Assembly: GCA_946894095.1 (NCBI GenBank)
Contig: OX335657.1
Coordinates: 17,732,001-17,796,000, forward strand
Direction of reading: 5' to 3'
Origin: Incurvaria masculella
Lineage: Eukaryota > Arthropoda > Insecta > Lepidoptera > Incurvariidae
DNA length: 64,000 nt
The notes under the pieces are model-generated. The model searched no databases. It was not told where the DNA came from and saw nothing but the letters and a program-made list of their open reading frames with translations. Positions within the stretch are counted from its first letter, which is position 1; the number at the start of each line of letters is the position of its first letter. The translations under genes were made by a program, and so were the position numbers. Shown in pieces: positions 22,676 through 34,620 of the stretch.

Positions 22676-23290
22676 AACCGACTTCAAAGAAAAAGCACTA
22701 AAAAGTAAAAAAATATTTTCATTTTTGTAGTTACGATTTCTGTTATTTTTTGAGTCGGCGGCGGGCAAGCGCTGCGCCAATCAAGAGAACCTAACCTAAC
22801 CTAACCTAACCTAACCTAACCTTGGCTGACACCGACTCAAAAAATAACAGAAATCGTAACTACAAAAATGAAAATTATTTTTAACTTTTTGCTTGTGCTT
22901 TTCTTTGAAGTCGGTTATTTTTTCTGTTAATTTTTTTTTATTTGTTTATTTTTAGTGAATCTGAAGTACACTTACTAATTTGTACACGTCCTTTCCAATA
23001 AAAAAGAATCACCGAAATCGGTTGGCGTTATATTGAGTTATTCGTCCATTTGTCGCGCACATCTTAATACAAATTTAAGACTTTTATGATTTTCTCATGG
23101 ATATCATTGTCAGAACTTAACCAAATTAAAATGGGACCACTTGGGAAGCACTAGCTATCACTTAAAAAAATAATCATCAAAATCGGTTCATCCAGGCAAA
23201 AGTTATGAGGTAACAAACATAAAAAAAAACAAAAAACAAAAAAAAAACATACAGACGAATTGATAACCTCCTCCTTTTTTGAAGTCGGTT
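22676..23290. repeat. Rep-G copy 1, two modules
   Basis: The first module is a large inverted repeat: AACCGACTTCAAAGAAAAAG at 22676 pairs with TTTTCTTTGAAGTCGGTT ending at 22916, the arms continuing inward to CTGTTATTTTTTGAGTCGG and its inverse. The second module (22917-23290) runs through GAATCTGAAGTACACTTAC, GTCCATTTGTCGCGCACATC and TATCATTGTCAGAACTTAAC to CCTCCTCCTTTTTTGAAGTC. The same two-part organisation, inverted, is seen at 50552 and 55502. No protein is encoded. Confidence 0.85.
22788..22822. repeat. Seven perfect AACCT (TTAGG) units
   Basis: Exactly 35 bases of the insect telomere repeat, read as CCTAA on this strand, lie near the apex of the Rep-G inverted repeat. The corresponding place in the copy at 50552 reads CCAAGGTAGGCAAGGTTC, with an imperfect short version. 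The array is therefore best explained as a microsatellite within Rep-G rather than a relic of a chromosome end. Confidence 0.9.
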
Positions 23291-23296
23291 AAAAAA

Positions 23297-23557
23297 CCGG
23301 CCAAGTGCGAGTCAGCCTCGCACACGAAGGGTTCCGTACCATCGTACAAAAATTAACCCAAAAAATTACGGTTCTAATATGGGGCCCCCCTTTAATTTGG
23401 TGTTACAGCGTCAAAATAAATACACAATCTGTGAAAATTTCAGCTTTCTACCTATTACGGTTCATGAGATACAGCCCTGTGACAGACGGACGGACGGACG
23501 GACACCGGAGGCTTAGTGATAGGGTTCCGTTTTCACCCTTTGGGTACGGAATCAAAA
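23297..23557 (+). repeat. Rep-A, internally shortened
   Basis: It begins six bases after Rep-G ends. The segment between TTTAATTTGG and GTTACAGCG is deleted and the GACG tract is short (four units), followed by CACCGGAGGCTTAGTG. The terminal palindrome reads GGGTACGGAATC, so the final CCCT is mutated. Confidence 0.88.
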
Positions 23558-23934
23558 AAGGTTCTTTAGGTAAAGAAAAATACATAGGTACTCATAACGT
23601 TACAATGAATTATAATAACATTTATGAAAGGTAGACGATTAAATTTTGTATTTATTGAAGTCCGTACCCAATTATTTGTATAAACCTGTATATGACAATG
23701 CCTGTACCTACCGTACCCAAAAGGATTTATTTATGCAGTTTTGTGTGATTTCTGAGCGGATGCGGTGCCGTAACGACCGTCGCATGAGTATACAACGAAT
23801 AGCTTCAAAATACCAGAGAACAGGGTAAAGTAGGAATTTCGCAGTCCCTTAAATATATCACTATTTATTTTATATTATATTACTATACTGCGTCACACAC
23901 AAACAAATAAACGGACATGCAGCAGTCATCTGGG
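23558..23934. other. No gene recognised
   Basis: No supported feature. Confidence 0.4.
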
Positions 23935-24170
23935 GGTCCATTCAGAGCGCATGAGTGAGTTCGAGTTCGGGAGTGAGTTAACCTAAAAATAGCTGGGAAA
24001 TATGTTATTATTTAAATAACGGAACCGTTATTTATGCTTCTAACGTATTTACGGGACAAACCAGATTTTTACCTAACTGTAATGATGTTCTAGAAGTGTG
24101 GAAACATTAACTATTAAAAAAAGTGAGTTGATATTTAGTTGCGAATTCGAACTCTGAATGGACACTCTGA
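23935..24170. repeat. Short inverted-repeat element (MITE-like)
   Basis: GTCCATTCAGAGCG, then GAGTTCGAGTTCGG at the left, faces GCGAATTCGAACTCTGAATGGAC at the right, giving imperfect arms of about 22-30 bp. The interior is AT-rich and includes ATAACGGAACCGTTAT, itself palindromic. No second copy is present in the window, so family status is not shown. Confidence 0.5.
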
Positions 24171-24319
24171 ACGTACATGACCCACATGACGACTGACGCC
24201 GAACACATCAAGCCGCAAATCTGTATTGTCCGGCCTGGATCAATCGCACAGATTGTGTCGTCGACTCGCCGCGCTCGCCAGTCACGCGCCTGCGTCGCAA
24301 CGCTCGCACTCTCATCCGC

Positions 24320-24643
24320 GATTCAGTCTGATAAAACAATAATCAACAAACAACCGGCTCAAAATATTACCATCGCAACCGCCATCTTTTTTATCTGTCA
24401 GTGCGCGGCCATTGTGTCCCATTTGAAAATCGAACGTGTTCGGATACATTTTCGACGTTTTGGTTCCAAGCTAAAATATATTATATCCAGTGGTACTGTT
24501 TTCAATTTATTAATTGACGTGTTTGTGATTGTGGACAAGTTGAGTTTAAATAGTTTATTCGCACCGGTAAAAGTGGGCCTGTTAGTGGAACGGCATTTTA
24601 GTTGGCAGATCCGTTGAACTAAAGGACCGATTCATCCCAACTT
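24320..24643 (+). other. Candidate non-coding 5' exon
   Basis: A CpG-rich, C-rich segment (24240-24330) leads to GATTCAGTCTG, which fits an insect initiator (TCAGTC at 24323). About 320 bases on, CTT|GTGAGT at 24641-24649 fits a splice donor. The stretch between is unlike the surrounding repeats and carries a 146-codon frame with no recognisable domain, so a leader exon is likelier than a protein. It could serve foraging, 17 kb downstream on the same strand, or an unrelated gene; no sequence evidence links it to either. Confidence 0.3.
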
Positions 24644-24649
24644 GTGAGT

Positions 24650-24986
24650 ATTCTTATCGGTTCTTCACACTAAATTATCAATTAGTTTTAGCACTTGGAC
24701 GCAAATACATTGTACTGGAATATGCATTGTATTTTGACATTTGGCGTTGCCAGCTTCAATATCGTGGAACGGAAGTCTTTGGCAAACTTCAAAGCTGGTC
24801 ATTAAACGGCAGAAGAATAATGGATCACATCTACTAGGTATTTTGTGTGTCCAACGGCACTCGATTAGACGTTTTTAAGTTTTTACGTTCATTACGTAGG
24901 TACGTACAGTTTCATCTTATGAACGTAATGAAAAATGTAGATATGCATTGTGTGGCAACCCATGAAATTATAAGCGTAATGAAAAA
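24650..24986. other. No gene recognised
   Basis: Nothing supported between the putative donor and the next Rep-A. Confidence 0.4.
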
Positions 24987-25316
24987 CCGGCCAAGTGCGA
25001 GTCGGACTCGCACACGAAGGGTTCCGTACCATCGTAAAAAACAAAAAAAAACACGTTTTTTGTATGGGAGCCCCCTTTAATTTTAATTATTTTTTAATCT
25101 TACCTATTTGTTGTTATAGCGGCAAAATAAATACACACTCTGTGAAAATTGCAGCTGTCTACCTGTTACGGTTACTGAGATACAGCCCTGTGACAGACGG
25201 ACAGACGGACGGATGGACGGACGGACGGACGGAAGGACGGACGGACGGACGGACGGACGGACAGCGGAGGCTTAGTAATAGGGTTCCGTTTTCACCCTTC
25301 GGGGACGGAACCCTAA
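24987..25316 (+). repeat. Rep-A, near full length
   Basis: One of the best copies: CCGGCCAAGTGCGAG with a perfect GTGCGAGTCGGACTCGCAC palindrome, GGTTCCGTACCATCG, TTTTTTGTATGGGAGCCCCC, TTGTTGTTATAGCGGC, GAGATACAGCCCTGTGACAG, a GACG array with GATG and GAAG variants, and GGCTTAGTAATAGGG. The end reads TCGGGGACGGAACCC instead of TTGGGTACGGAACCC. Confidence 0.92.
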
Positions 25317-26756
25317 AAAAGGAGACGGGCCCACAAAATGACTTGTCAGATATAGGCGATTAAGTCATACTACCTATTCGTAGATTATGTTGAGAACAAT
25401 TGTTGAAGTATTTGTGTTTCGTAAATATGCATGGATACCTATGTCAAGAACTCACTAGATAACATAAGATAGGTTTGAGTAAAGAATTTTAATTTCGGTT
25501 CAGATAGATACCTATTTTAGAAAATTAAATTGGCAAGACGAGTTAATAAATATGATAACAAAATGATGTGCTTTTTGTAACATTAACCCAGAACTTGTCG
25601 TTGTAACCCAGAAATGTTTGTAGATTTTCTTTCGGCTTTCATTTGACCCGTTAAGCCGTTGACTGACTTATGTAATATCTATTTATCATACCTATACCGG
25701 AAAAATGTTTATTAAATTCTTTCAAATCTACGTTTGTATCGTGAAATAGCTCATAGTACTCAGCTTCGTGAATGCAACCTATTTCAAGGTAATTAGATTT
25801 ATTCAATTTTACAATCCTACTTTCTTATTCAATGAATGTATCGCACTAGTACTTTACAAAAAAAAATAGTAAATTAATTTATTTACAAATGAAATAGTTT
25901 GTTTTCAACTATGCATTTATGATGTTAAAGTTTGATCTTAATTTAATCACTAAGGTCTGTTAAACATCTGAGAAAATAGGTGTTTAGAGACGATTATTGA
26001 CATTAATAAAATGTGATAGTAATGCATGTACAGTATTAAATATTTTTTGTGAAAAACATTATTTCGGTATTCCGTGATGTTGCATGCCAAGACAGCGTGC
26101 AACATATTCAGAGCCAAATGCGCTCACGTTAAGCCCCATTCACACAGCATGCTGACGTCCTCTCTGCACAGCACGGTCCTCTCTGCACAGCTCAATCCGC
26201 ACGTGGCCTCACTGAGAGAAAAACGTATTTTGCGTAGGTGTGTTTGATTTGACGTTGGATTGTAGTTATCTGCTGTGCCGACCCTTACAGTCGTTGAGTT
26301 CGACTACAGAATTTCTATCGAATGTGCTCAGACGAAGTTCGGATTTGCCAATCAATAATTTGGACTGTAAATTATTAATTCTCTCGTATAAAAGCAGATG
26401 TTAAACATTTTTTTTATAAAAAACTATTATGGTGACAGTATGAGAGGTTGAAGTATCCCCAACACAAGAAACCACGATCAGCGAGACACCATACGAGCAA
26501 ATTTCCTTATTGAAGACCACAAAACGGCCTGCAGACGGTTTCATATCCTGGCGATTCGATAGAGAAACGAATTTGAGAAACGGTGGATTCTCGAAAGCCT
26601 AAATATTGTGGAGAGATGAAAAGGTGGGTCAGGTCTTGAGACCCACGGCTGCGCAGCTGCTCTCCACGTCGTGATTTGAATGTTGTATATTTGTTAACTC
26701 GCTGGGAAACTTCGTTAGTGCGATATATACTTCATGCGTTTGTGACATCTTGGACG
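25317..26756. other. No gene recognised
   Basis: AT-rich. GTCCTCTCTGCACAGC occurs twice in tandem near 26157-26191. Nothing else is seen. Confidence 0.4.
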
Positions 26757-26870
26757 TTCTAACAGGTAGCGCCATCTGGCGCCATCTTTACTAGCTTCTA
26801 TGCATCTGTTTGTTGCATTTGTGTGAAAGTAGCAGCTTTTAGTAGAGGGCGCTAGGTTGCCACATCATCT
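26757..26870. repeat. Dispersed ~110 bp repeat, copy 1
   Basis: TTCTAACAGGTAGCGCCATC, TGGCGCCATCTTTACTAGC, TTCTATGCAT and GTAGAGGGCGCTAGG recur in the same order at 56437-56545. The GCGCCATC and GAGGGCGC words near the two ends give a weak inverted relation. Confidence 0.7.
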
Positions 26871-28385
26871 ACTGCAAAAGTGGCATTGACCACTGCGACG
26901 AATGCTCCGGATATGTGTAGATAGGATGGGGAGAAAGAGCAGCGTCCATTAGTACATGTAAAAAAGAGTGAGATACACGACATTCCGACTGTGGCTCAGA
27001 GACTTCAGCCCATCAATGAGTTTCGAATCTCCAACCAAGCTTACAGGTCGACGCTCCACTGAGTTAAAGAACTTAACTAATGTTCACTTTGTACCGTGAT
27101 TCTCCCCCTGTACACGTGCTTGGGACGGGGATTTCGACGTCACCATGTTTAAATCCAAGGCCGTGTGAATCTGGCCTCACATGGCCACAGCACGTACCCT
27201 TGCATGTGTTGCAGCCGACGTTCCCTGTGTTGACACTTTATGTGACCACATGACTGAGCCGTCACGCGCTTCCAATTATCGGGTGTCGGCTAAACGGACG
27301 GAGGCACTGTGCCGTCCCGGCAACCGAATGGAACGCGATGATTTTGATGATTCGGTGCGAACACAATTCACCCTTGATGATTCGTTTATTTAGACCCAGA
27401 TGATATATGATCTGCTGTGAATGGTATCTTAAGAGTATGACGGTCGCAGGTTCGACCATCTGATGTCAGATATGAATTTGTGTCAGCTTAGTTTTTCCGT
27501 TAATTATAAAAATCTAACTCAATGCTGTACCTCTATTGAAATTTATTTTTTGAAACTCTTTTTTAGAAACCATCACCCATTAATTTATTCATTGATTTTC
27601 CCCCATGGATGCCAATCTTAAAAGATCGTCCCGTGCTGCGGCCAAAAGCAATCGATGAGAAACTTTATCATTTAGGAGTTTCGAGAGAACTGTGGGGTTG
27701 CGGGAAATAAAATATTTAGATGCCTAAGTAACCTTTTCTGCAACAGTAAACACATTTTTTCAAGTATTTTTATTATTAAATGCTTGTACGGATGAAATTT
27801 AGAGATGATCTCACATTTTACAACTACTTTTTATTGCTAAGCTTGGGTTTTGGAAACAGTCTTATAAAGGTTTTCAACTACTAACATATTTTACTAAATT
27901 TTTGCTAGCAGCGGAACAAGTGCGAAATCAGTACATCGGTTGCTAATAAAAGCGTACACAGGCAAACCTATCTCAAGAATGATCTCCCAATTTATCAAAA
28001 TATAACGATCGCATACATAAATGATTTTAGAAAAAAATAGGGTAAGAATTATGACTGCAAGTCTTAGAATAGATTTCAGGGAGGGGTCAATGTGAGACGG
28101 TAAGGTAATGATAATAAATGGTCATCAATCAATTTTCTAAGTCGCCAATCTAGATCTGACCTCGGTCTAGAACTAAGTCATACAGCGACGAGGGAATGAA
28201 TTTAGAAGTTTATATTGCCCACGTCATTTAACGAAGCCCGTTTTAAAAGCTGTCTATAATTTTATTAGTCACAAATTGTTTTAAAATTATTGCTCACTTT
28301 GCTTGACTGACCATGTTATTTTCCAAAGGTTCTAGAAAATGAAAGGGTCTTCGGGTTTGTTTTGAGGCAAATAAGTCAACTGGTT
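26871..28385. other. No gene recognised
   Basis: A 70-codon frame at 27181 lies in a CpG-richer patch but matches nothing known to me. Confidence 0.4.
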
Positions 28386-28389
28386 TTTA

Positions 28390-28845
28390 GGCACGCTACA
28401 AGAAGATATAGAAGCACCTGCTTGTTCTAAATTACATAACATTCCAGAATCAACTCATATGGACAATCCAACCGAAGACCATCAATTAAAAAATACCACA
28501 AGAAAACTAGAAGACTTCTCACAGGGCTATGCTGTTATAGGACTAGAAATTATAGGCAAACCTACATGTCACAAGCGAGACACAAATCCAACAGAGCATT
28601 GTTTCAGGCCACCAGAACACGAATCAGGTCACAAGTTGTGCAACGATTTTCTCCAAGCAACTCTCTGGCAACCGTCGGCCTTATTGGGACAATTTACTGC
28701 TGACGTCCGTCGCTCCCATTGTGAAGAGATTGCAATACGACTTCACATGTTCAGAGTCCGGACGGCTCAGTACGAAGGCCATCTTGAAAGCGCCTGTCAG
28801 TGTCTTGACCTCTGTTTGGTGAAAGAGTTAAAGATTATAACGTAA
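28390..28845 (+). CDS. Unidentified open frame, possible exon or transposon piece
   Basis: The frame is open from about 28387, just after GGTTTTTAG, which could be a splice acceptor, to a stop at 28843-28845: ~150 codons, 128 of them after the Met at 28459. The first half is hydrophilic (DNPTEDHQLKNTTRKLEDFS) and has a few Cys and His residues (KPTCHKRDTNPTEHC, HESGHKLC) in a loosely zinc-binding-like arrangement. The second half has more Cys but no domain I recognise. No promoter, donor or partner gene is clear. It may be an exon, a piece of an unknown mobile element, or chance. Confidence 0.25.
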   Translation, partial: GTLQEDIEAPACSKLHNIPESTHMDNPTEDHQLKNTTRKLEDFSQGYAVIGLEIIGKPTCHKRDTNPTEHCFRPPEHESGHKLCNDFLQATLWQPSALLGQFTADVRRSHCEEIAIRLHMFRVRTAQYEGHLESACQCLDLCLVKELKIIT

Positions 28846-31478
28846 ACTTTTGTACCTGCGTAAGATTTTTATTTAAAATTATCTAGGAATTACCATAAAC
28901 AGGAATGAGAAAACTATACGTCCCTTACGTGTATAATGATAAAAAGATGGACTCATTCGCAATCTTGAAATAATTAAAAACTTTAGAAATCATTTGAAAA
29001 CCATTGTGAATTTAATATTTAGCAATGGAATCAATAATAATAAATCGATCAGTCAATCGAAACGCACGTTTGGTTTTTCGATAGATTCATCCTGAGTCAA
29101 ACCATTAGTAGCATACATTTAATTTCTAAAAAGATTTTCTTTCTTGTGTAATCTGATACAGGTTTACATTTTCAAAAAGAAGCAGACACCGATATAGATC
29201 CAGAAAATCAATGAAATCGGCACAGTGGTTTCAAAAGATGTTCAGACTACGTTTTTATGGGGAACATACTTGTCGTGGTCATGTCACTGAATATAACTAA
29301 TACCAGTCGATGTGGAAAGTGTTCTCAACTCTAAACAAATGTCATTCGTTCCTCTCAGTGTTCTCGCTAGTTTTACTATGTCGCAAAGTTGGTAATTTTA
29401 AGGACTATTAGCAACGTAATTCATCCACAAAACATTGTTGCCTATTACAATAACAAGTTTATTGTTTATTGTTCAATGTGCCGATTTATCTGCAGTTCGA
29501 CCGCTACCTACCCCTTTTTAAACTTCATTCGTATGATTGGTTTGAGAAAGGTCAAATGCTTGCATGATACACGTATTGTTCGAGTATCGACATTAATTTA
29601 TTCTTACAATAGAGTTCTTAGACCTTGCAAACCTTTCGATTTGCGATGACAACAATAAATTGAATTAAAATCAATACATATCTCTATCTACAATTTTGGT
29701 AATATGCTTCTATTTATTTTTACCATACATGCAGGTAACCATCGAAGTGGGCGAAATGTTTAGTATGAAAATAGAAAATTTCGATAAACATCACATTACT
29801 TCTAACCCAATACTACGATGATATTAAATGAGATAATGATGGCATATGACAGTAAATGTAAGAGAGAACCTGTCTTATATAAGATTAATATGAGTTAATG
29901 CACACGTGAGACCATACTATTCATGGTTGCATTCGGTCATGCCTGGATTATGGTCACACCAAGTCGACAATTCGCTGATTGTGCGTTGTGCGTGACATGT
30001 GCTTTACTGGCGTCCGTTTTCACCACCTGCAGCTACAAAACATTCCAAAGTTATCTATCAGTTACACCTAGTAAATATGCGATGTAACCGAAAGTTAATT
30101 ATCGAATTTCAGGTAGCTGGAGGTGGTGAAATCAGTGGTAGGTGATCACTTCCACGAATAGCAGTCTAGTTAGTTTGTACTCCACCACAACTTGTTGGCA
30201 ACGATTTGAACGAATAAGAGTCATTTGTCAGCCACCCATGGAATTATGGGCCATGTTTGATATTTACCAAAGAGGTACCAGACGAGACGGGTCTGTGAAC
30301 TTCGAACTATCTCGGGAGCTGTCAAAACTTTCTTCACACTATCACGACTATGATCTAGCGGGCATGTTCATTTAATATTTGTTATGCAAAAAAACTTGTT
30401 TTTTGTATATTATTGCATAGCAGGGTTGCCATACCTTTGGGTCTTTGTTCATAAACTGTTTTACAATAAGAAAAATGGCAGAGGGGCAGTGTTTATTTTA
30501 TTGATATGGACGAAAGCAATCTATAAACCAGTGTTTTGATGCGGGTTCATTCTTACTGAGTTAATCGAATCCGCGGATATGCCAGTTTTTGATGTAACAT
30601 AGTGTAGTCTGACTAATATAAAAAATACGCAATCAAAAAATATCAACTAACAGTCATCAGGCTGAAGTTCCATTTCGACTAAATTAAGAATTTCACTATA
30701 TATATTACATTTCTTCGAAGATACATTTGTATGGGCTACGAGTTGATTATGTAGCACTAGTACTTGTAATTGATCGCTTGCATGCAACGTACACTTGTCA
30801 TGTGTACACAAGCTGAGAGCTGGTATAAGGTTTGTATTTACAAGCATTTAGTTTAAATCAGAAGAGTTATCGCGTTGTAATCATGCATTCAATTTATTGG
30901 CCAAGTGTTCCGAAGCATGGAAATTCATTGATATATAAATTAATTGCACCTATACTAATGCTCTAATAATTTAAATGGTTGAGATCATAAACGCATACAA
31001 TTTGTTAATTATATACTTTCAACGAATTTAATATTTATGTAGAATCGACCATGAAGCTAAGACACATTATTTTAAAAAAAAAACTGCATAAATAACTACT
31101 TTAGGAATATTGTCACGGGCCTTCTGCCCTTACACAATTTGAATTTTTGACGCCGTATCAACGCATACTTTGTTTAAAAATATTTCGTGTATTGAAGATT
31201 TTCGACAGTAAAAATAAACGTCCCAGCATTTTGCTTTTGTTTTATAAGAATTCAGGATCTTCAGGCCAAAGGATCAAAAAGTATCCTCGATTGTAGGAGG
31301 AGCTTGATTCCCTATTGCAAGGATGGACTTGAACCAGAAAGCAAACCTTTCTTGGTCAGTGCATCTACCAATTCCATGCGTGCCTCCAATTCAGTGTCAC
31401 CCGATCTATACCTACCTATAATTTGAAAATCTCCGACAGTCCCTCCCGTAATCACTGCTTCACATTCCAACATCCCAC
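28846..31478. other. No gene recognised
   Basis: Long AT-rich stretch. Frames at 29389 and 30142 (plus) are open for 86 and 77 codons but show no domain. No repeat family from elsewhere in the window is seen. Confidence 0.4.
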
Positions 31479-31640
31479 ATTCAAACATGTTGCTGTCGTC
31501 ACTAAAGTCGTATTTGGCATCAGACGCTAACATGCAAACATGTTGCTGTCGTCACCAAAATCGAATCTGACATCAGACGCTAACATTCAAACATGTTGCT
31601 GTCGTCACGAAATACGTATTTCGCATCTGACGCTAGAAGC
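31479..31640. repeat. Minisatellite, three units of 53 bp
   Basis: Unit: CATTCAAACATGTTGCTGTC, GTCACTAAAGTCGTATTTGG, CATCAGACGCTAA. Three head-to-tail copies with roughly 10-15% divergence. On the minus strand each unit reads LASDxxxDFxDDSNMFEC, and the innermost unit is in frame with a further 55 codons to 31312. Because 53 is not a multiple of three, the frame breaks at each junction, so a translated repeat protein is unlikely. Confidence 0.85.
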
Positions 31641-33879
31641 AGTACTTACTATTCTACATACATATCACATTCTTTAAAAAAAAAGGAACGTAATTGGTTA
31701 GGACTGAAAAAACCTTGAGAGGTTATTTTCTTTTTGACTAAAACAATACCTAAATACTTTCTAAGGTACCTACGTTTATTTATCTTTGGTTTTTTTGATC
31801 ATAAAACATTACTTTTGAAAGTTCGCAGGTAAAATCAGAAATCATATGGCGTGCATCTGTTCATCCGTAAGCCCTCTAGCTCAAAACAAATATGGGCAGT
31901 AATCTTAAAAAAAAATGGATCATAGACGTTTATAGCTCGCTATCAGTACGAGAATGGCAATAATAGTTTTAAATATTATGCGTTTTCGTTATATTGAGGC
32001 TGAACTCGTTATATATGGTTGCATTATTCTTAACTTCTTACCGAACGGACGAGTTTATGGATGTTCCAACATAAACAATTAACCAGAGCGGCTTCTACAA
32101 TTATTGCTCCTAAAAAAACGAAAACAAGTCAATTATTCCAACTCGTGCAATATAATTCGAGCTTATTAAGGTCCAGTCGGCCTCCGCTCTCGTTTCTTTG
32201 AAAACCATAAATCACTTAACGGACTGGACTGACGCGACAGCCCTAGCCGACCGGCTATGGAATTGTGTGTAATTGAGTGTTCTATAAATACACTCCTAGA
32301 GCGAGCGAACTGTCAGGGTTGCAGCTTTGATAATTTGCGGTACAAAACTTGACAATCCGAAGTGATGACGGGTGGATGAAAATCCGGATAATCTATAAAC
32401 ATTAATTACACGTGCATGGTTTTAATTCACATATAAGTATGTGTTGAAACCGGACAGTATTAAAACATTATTGTTAGATTAACTTCAATATACATTATTT
32501 TAAATCAGGCATAATTCACATGTATGTACTTTGAAAAAAATACATACTTAGATATTTCATGGCATGTGAGATTCATTTGAATTCTAGCGCCTGTATATTG
32601 TTTGATTTATTCTGAATCTCGGGGCCGTTTAAAGGCCTTGAACGTCTTTCTACGTGAAGTGGTATATGAATCAATGCATCTTCGCTTTCATCTTCCTTTC
32701 CCTCTTGAATCTTAAAATCATTAAGGGCGGAAGTAAAACAACATTTATTTATATAAAAAGTAACAACAACTACCTTCGATAATAATATTAGTAATTTTGA
32801 AGATTAATTATGTAGTTATTAGTTAAAAATATAACAATTTTTTTTAATAAATAATAAGAGTAACACATATTTACCGTTCCACCATCAATTTGTCTTTATA
32901 CTTTTTTTATGTATTTATAAGAAACAAATGTGGTTACACTTACCTCCTTGTAGAAGTAAATGCTATTTTTTATTGCCATGCCTTGAAATTAAGAAATAAT
33001 TCTGAACGAATTATAGAACGAATTATTGGGCTGAACGCAGTGGGAGCAGAGACCAGATGAACACGAGAGTAGATCCCTTACGTTTTAACTGTCATTCCGG
33101 GCATCACCAGCTACTCCCGTGTCGATCGGTTTGCTTGCTTAGCAACCTGTGTCGTCGTTTTATTGTTCATTGTTTATTTATGATCCATAGATAATAGACG
33201 GCAATTGGAATTGACATTCAATGTTTGCATCAGTCATGATGAACGGGGAATATAAAATCGGATAACTGAACATCCGAATACCCGGTGTACAGATAATCGA
33301 CGCTCTATAAACCTAATAAATTCGCCGTGACATGTCTGCGATTGCAGACTGAGCTCATTAGTCTTTGTTCTTCCTATTACTATTGCCAGACTTTATTTAG
33401 ACCATTCCGGTGCTGAAGACGGTCTCTTAAACTTTTGGAATGTAATGAATAGAAGGAAAATATATTGCCTTTACTTTTTACAGATCACATACAAATCACA
33501 GAAAATCTGTTCATTCAAAATGTATTATTGAAAAATTTGTTTTCTTATTATTAACAATATTTACGTTTGCACAGTTTTAGGTTACATTACATTCATATTA
33601 GAAGATAAAAACAATCCAAAACTGGATTGAACCGCTCCAAATTAGTACAAATTTTAGAAAAAGACCTCCGAATAATTTCGAGAACCGCTTTCTGCATCTG
33701 GAATATTATTATTATTGTTATTTTCTTTCAATAAGATATTTCATTATTCTTTCTCATTTGAATAATTTGAATGACTTCTACATTTTGGATCTAAATTTGC
33801 TTGTGCCTTTTTAATCATCTGATACTGGACAAGATGGCTAGTATCTGTGTTATAATTATACTCTGCTTTTTCCGGCAGT
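31641..33879. other. No gene; one Rep-F end fragment
   Basis: 33165-33222 matches the 3' end of Rep-F in reverse (TTGTTTATTTATGATCCATAG, diverged). The rest has no recognised gene or repeat. Confidence 0.45.
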
Positions 33880-33990
33880 CGCCAAACACAAAGTGAAGGT
33901 CCTGGCATGGCACTCAATTCCTTTGGCAATGCGGTGTGATCGACTCTTATCATGACAGCAGATGTTATTTCCATCCATGCCGAGTGGCAT
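33880..33990 (+). repeat. SINE-T tail, diverged
   Basis: AAGTGAAGGTCCTGGCATGG, CACTCAATTCC, TGCGGTGTGATCG, ATCATGACAGCAG and CCATCCATGCCGAGT follow the tail order with an inserted TTTGGCAA. The A-tail is no longer distinct. Confidence 0.65.
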
Positions 33991-34620
33991 TCAAGAATAT
34001 CAAACAAGTTTACCTGATTCCGGAATCAGGTTATTTGGGACTGGTTGGCGAGTCTAACCTAACCCTAGGCCAGACCTACCCACTAAAACACCCCCCTAAT
34101 GTCCTTTAGCCTGTCGGCGTTAAAAAGGATAGCCGGTCGCTTGGCGGGCGCAGAAGGCGCACGAGCCTGAAAATGTGTGTGGGTGTATTATGCAACTAAG
34201 GGACGTTGCGTGAAGCGCCGGGACGTGTCGGGGAGAAACGAAGACGGCCACGTATCGAGCTCGTGAAATATTTTGTAATATTCAACATGTATAACTAACA
34301 ATCACACAAAAAGTATCAATATTAGCCCACGGCAATATTCAATGCTTTCTCAAGCTCTCCCGATTACCTGAGTAGCCCATACCCTGCACGCATACCTAGA
34401 CAATTAGAATGAGTCCATCGACGTACCAAAGCAATGAGTCCCATTCTGTTTGCACGCATTCTGGTGATATACGCAAGCCTGTAACACAAAGCCATTCGAA
34501 CGTATACGCTGATGATGAACAAGAAGCATCAAATAAACGATCACGGTTAGAAAACGCACAAAAACTAAACGGGTAATTTAATCCATGATTCAAATAAAAC
34601 TTCACAGTTGATGAATGAAA
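33991..34620. other. No gene recognised
   Basis: 34030-34260 is somewhat GC-rich (CCTAACCCTAGGCC, GGACGTTGCGTGAAGCGCC) but has no open frame or repeat match. AAATGAATG-like bases just before 34621 match the far side of the next SINE-T. Confidence 0.4.

Noticed and set aside
22788..22822. Relic of a chromosome end or fusion point
   Set aside because: The array lies inside a dispersed repeat whose other copy has a degenerate version at the same place.
24177..24617. 146-codon protein
   Set aside because: No domain, atypical composition, and the region fits a non-coding leader exon with an initiator and splice donor better.
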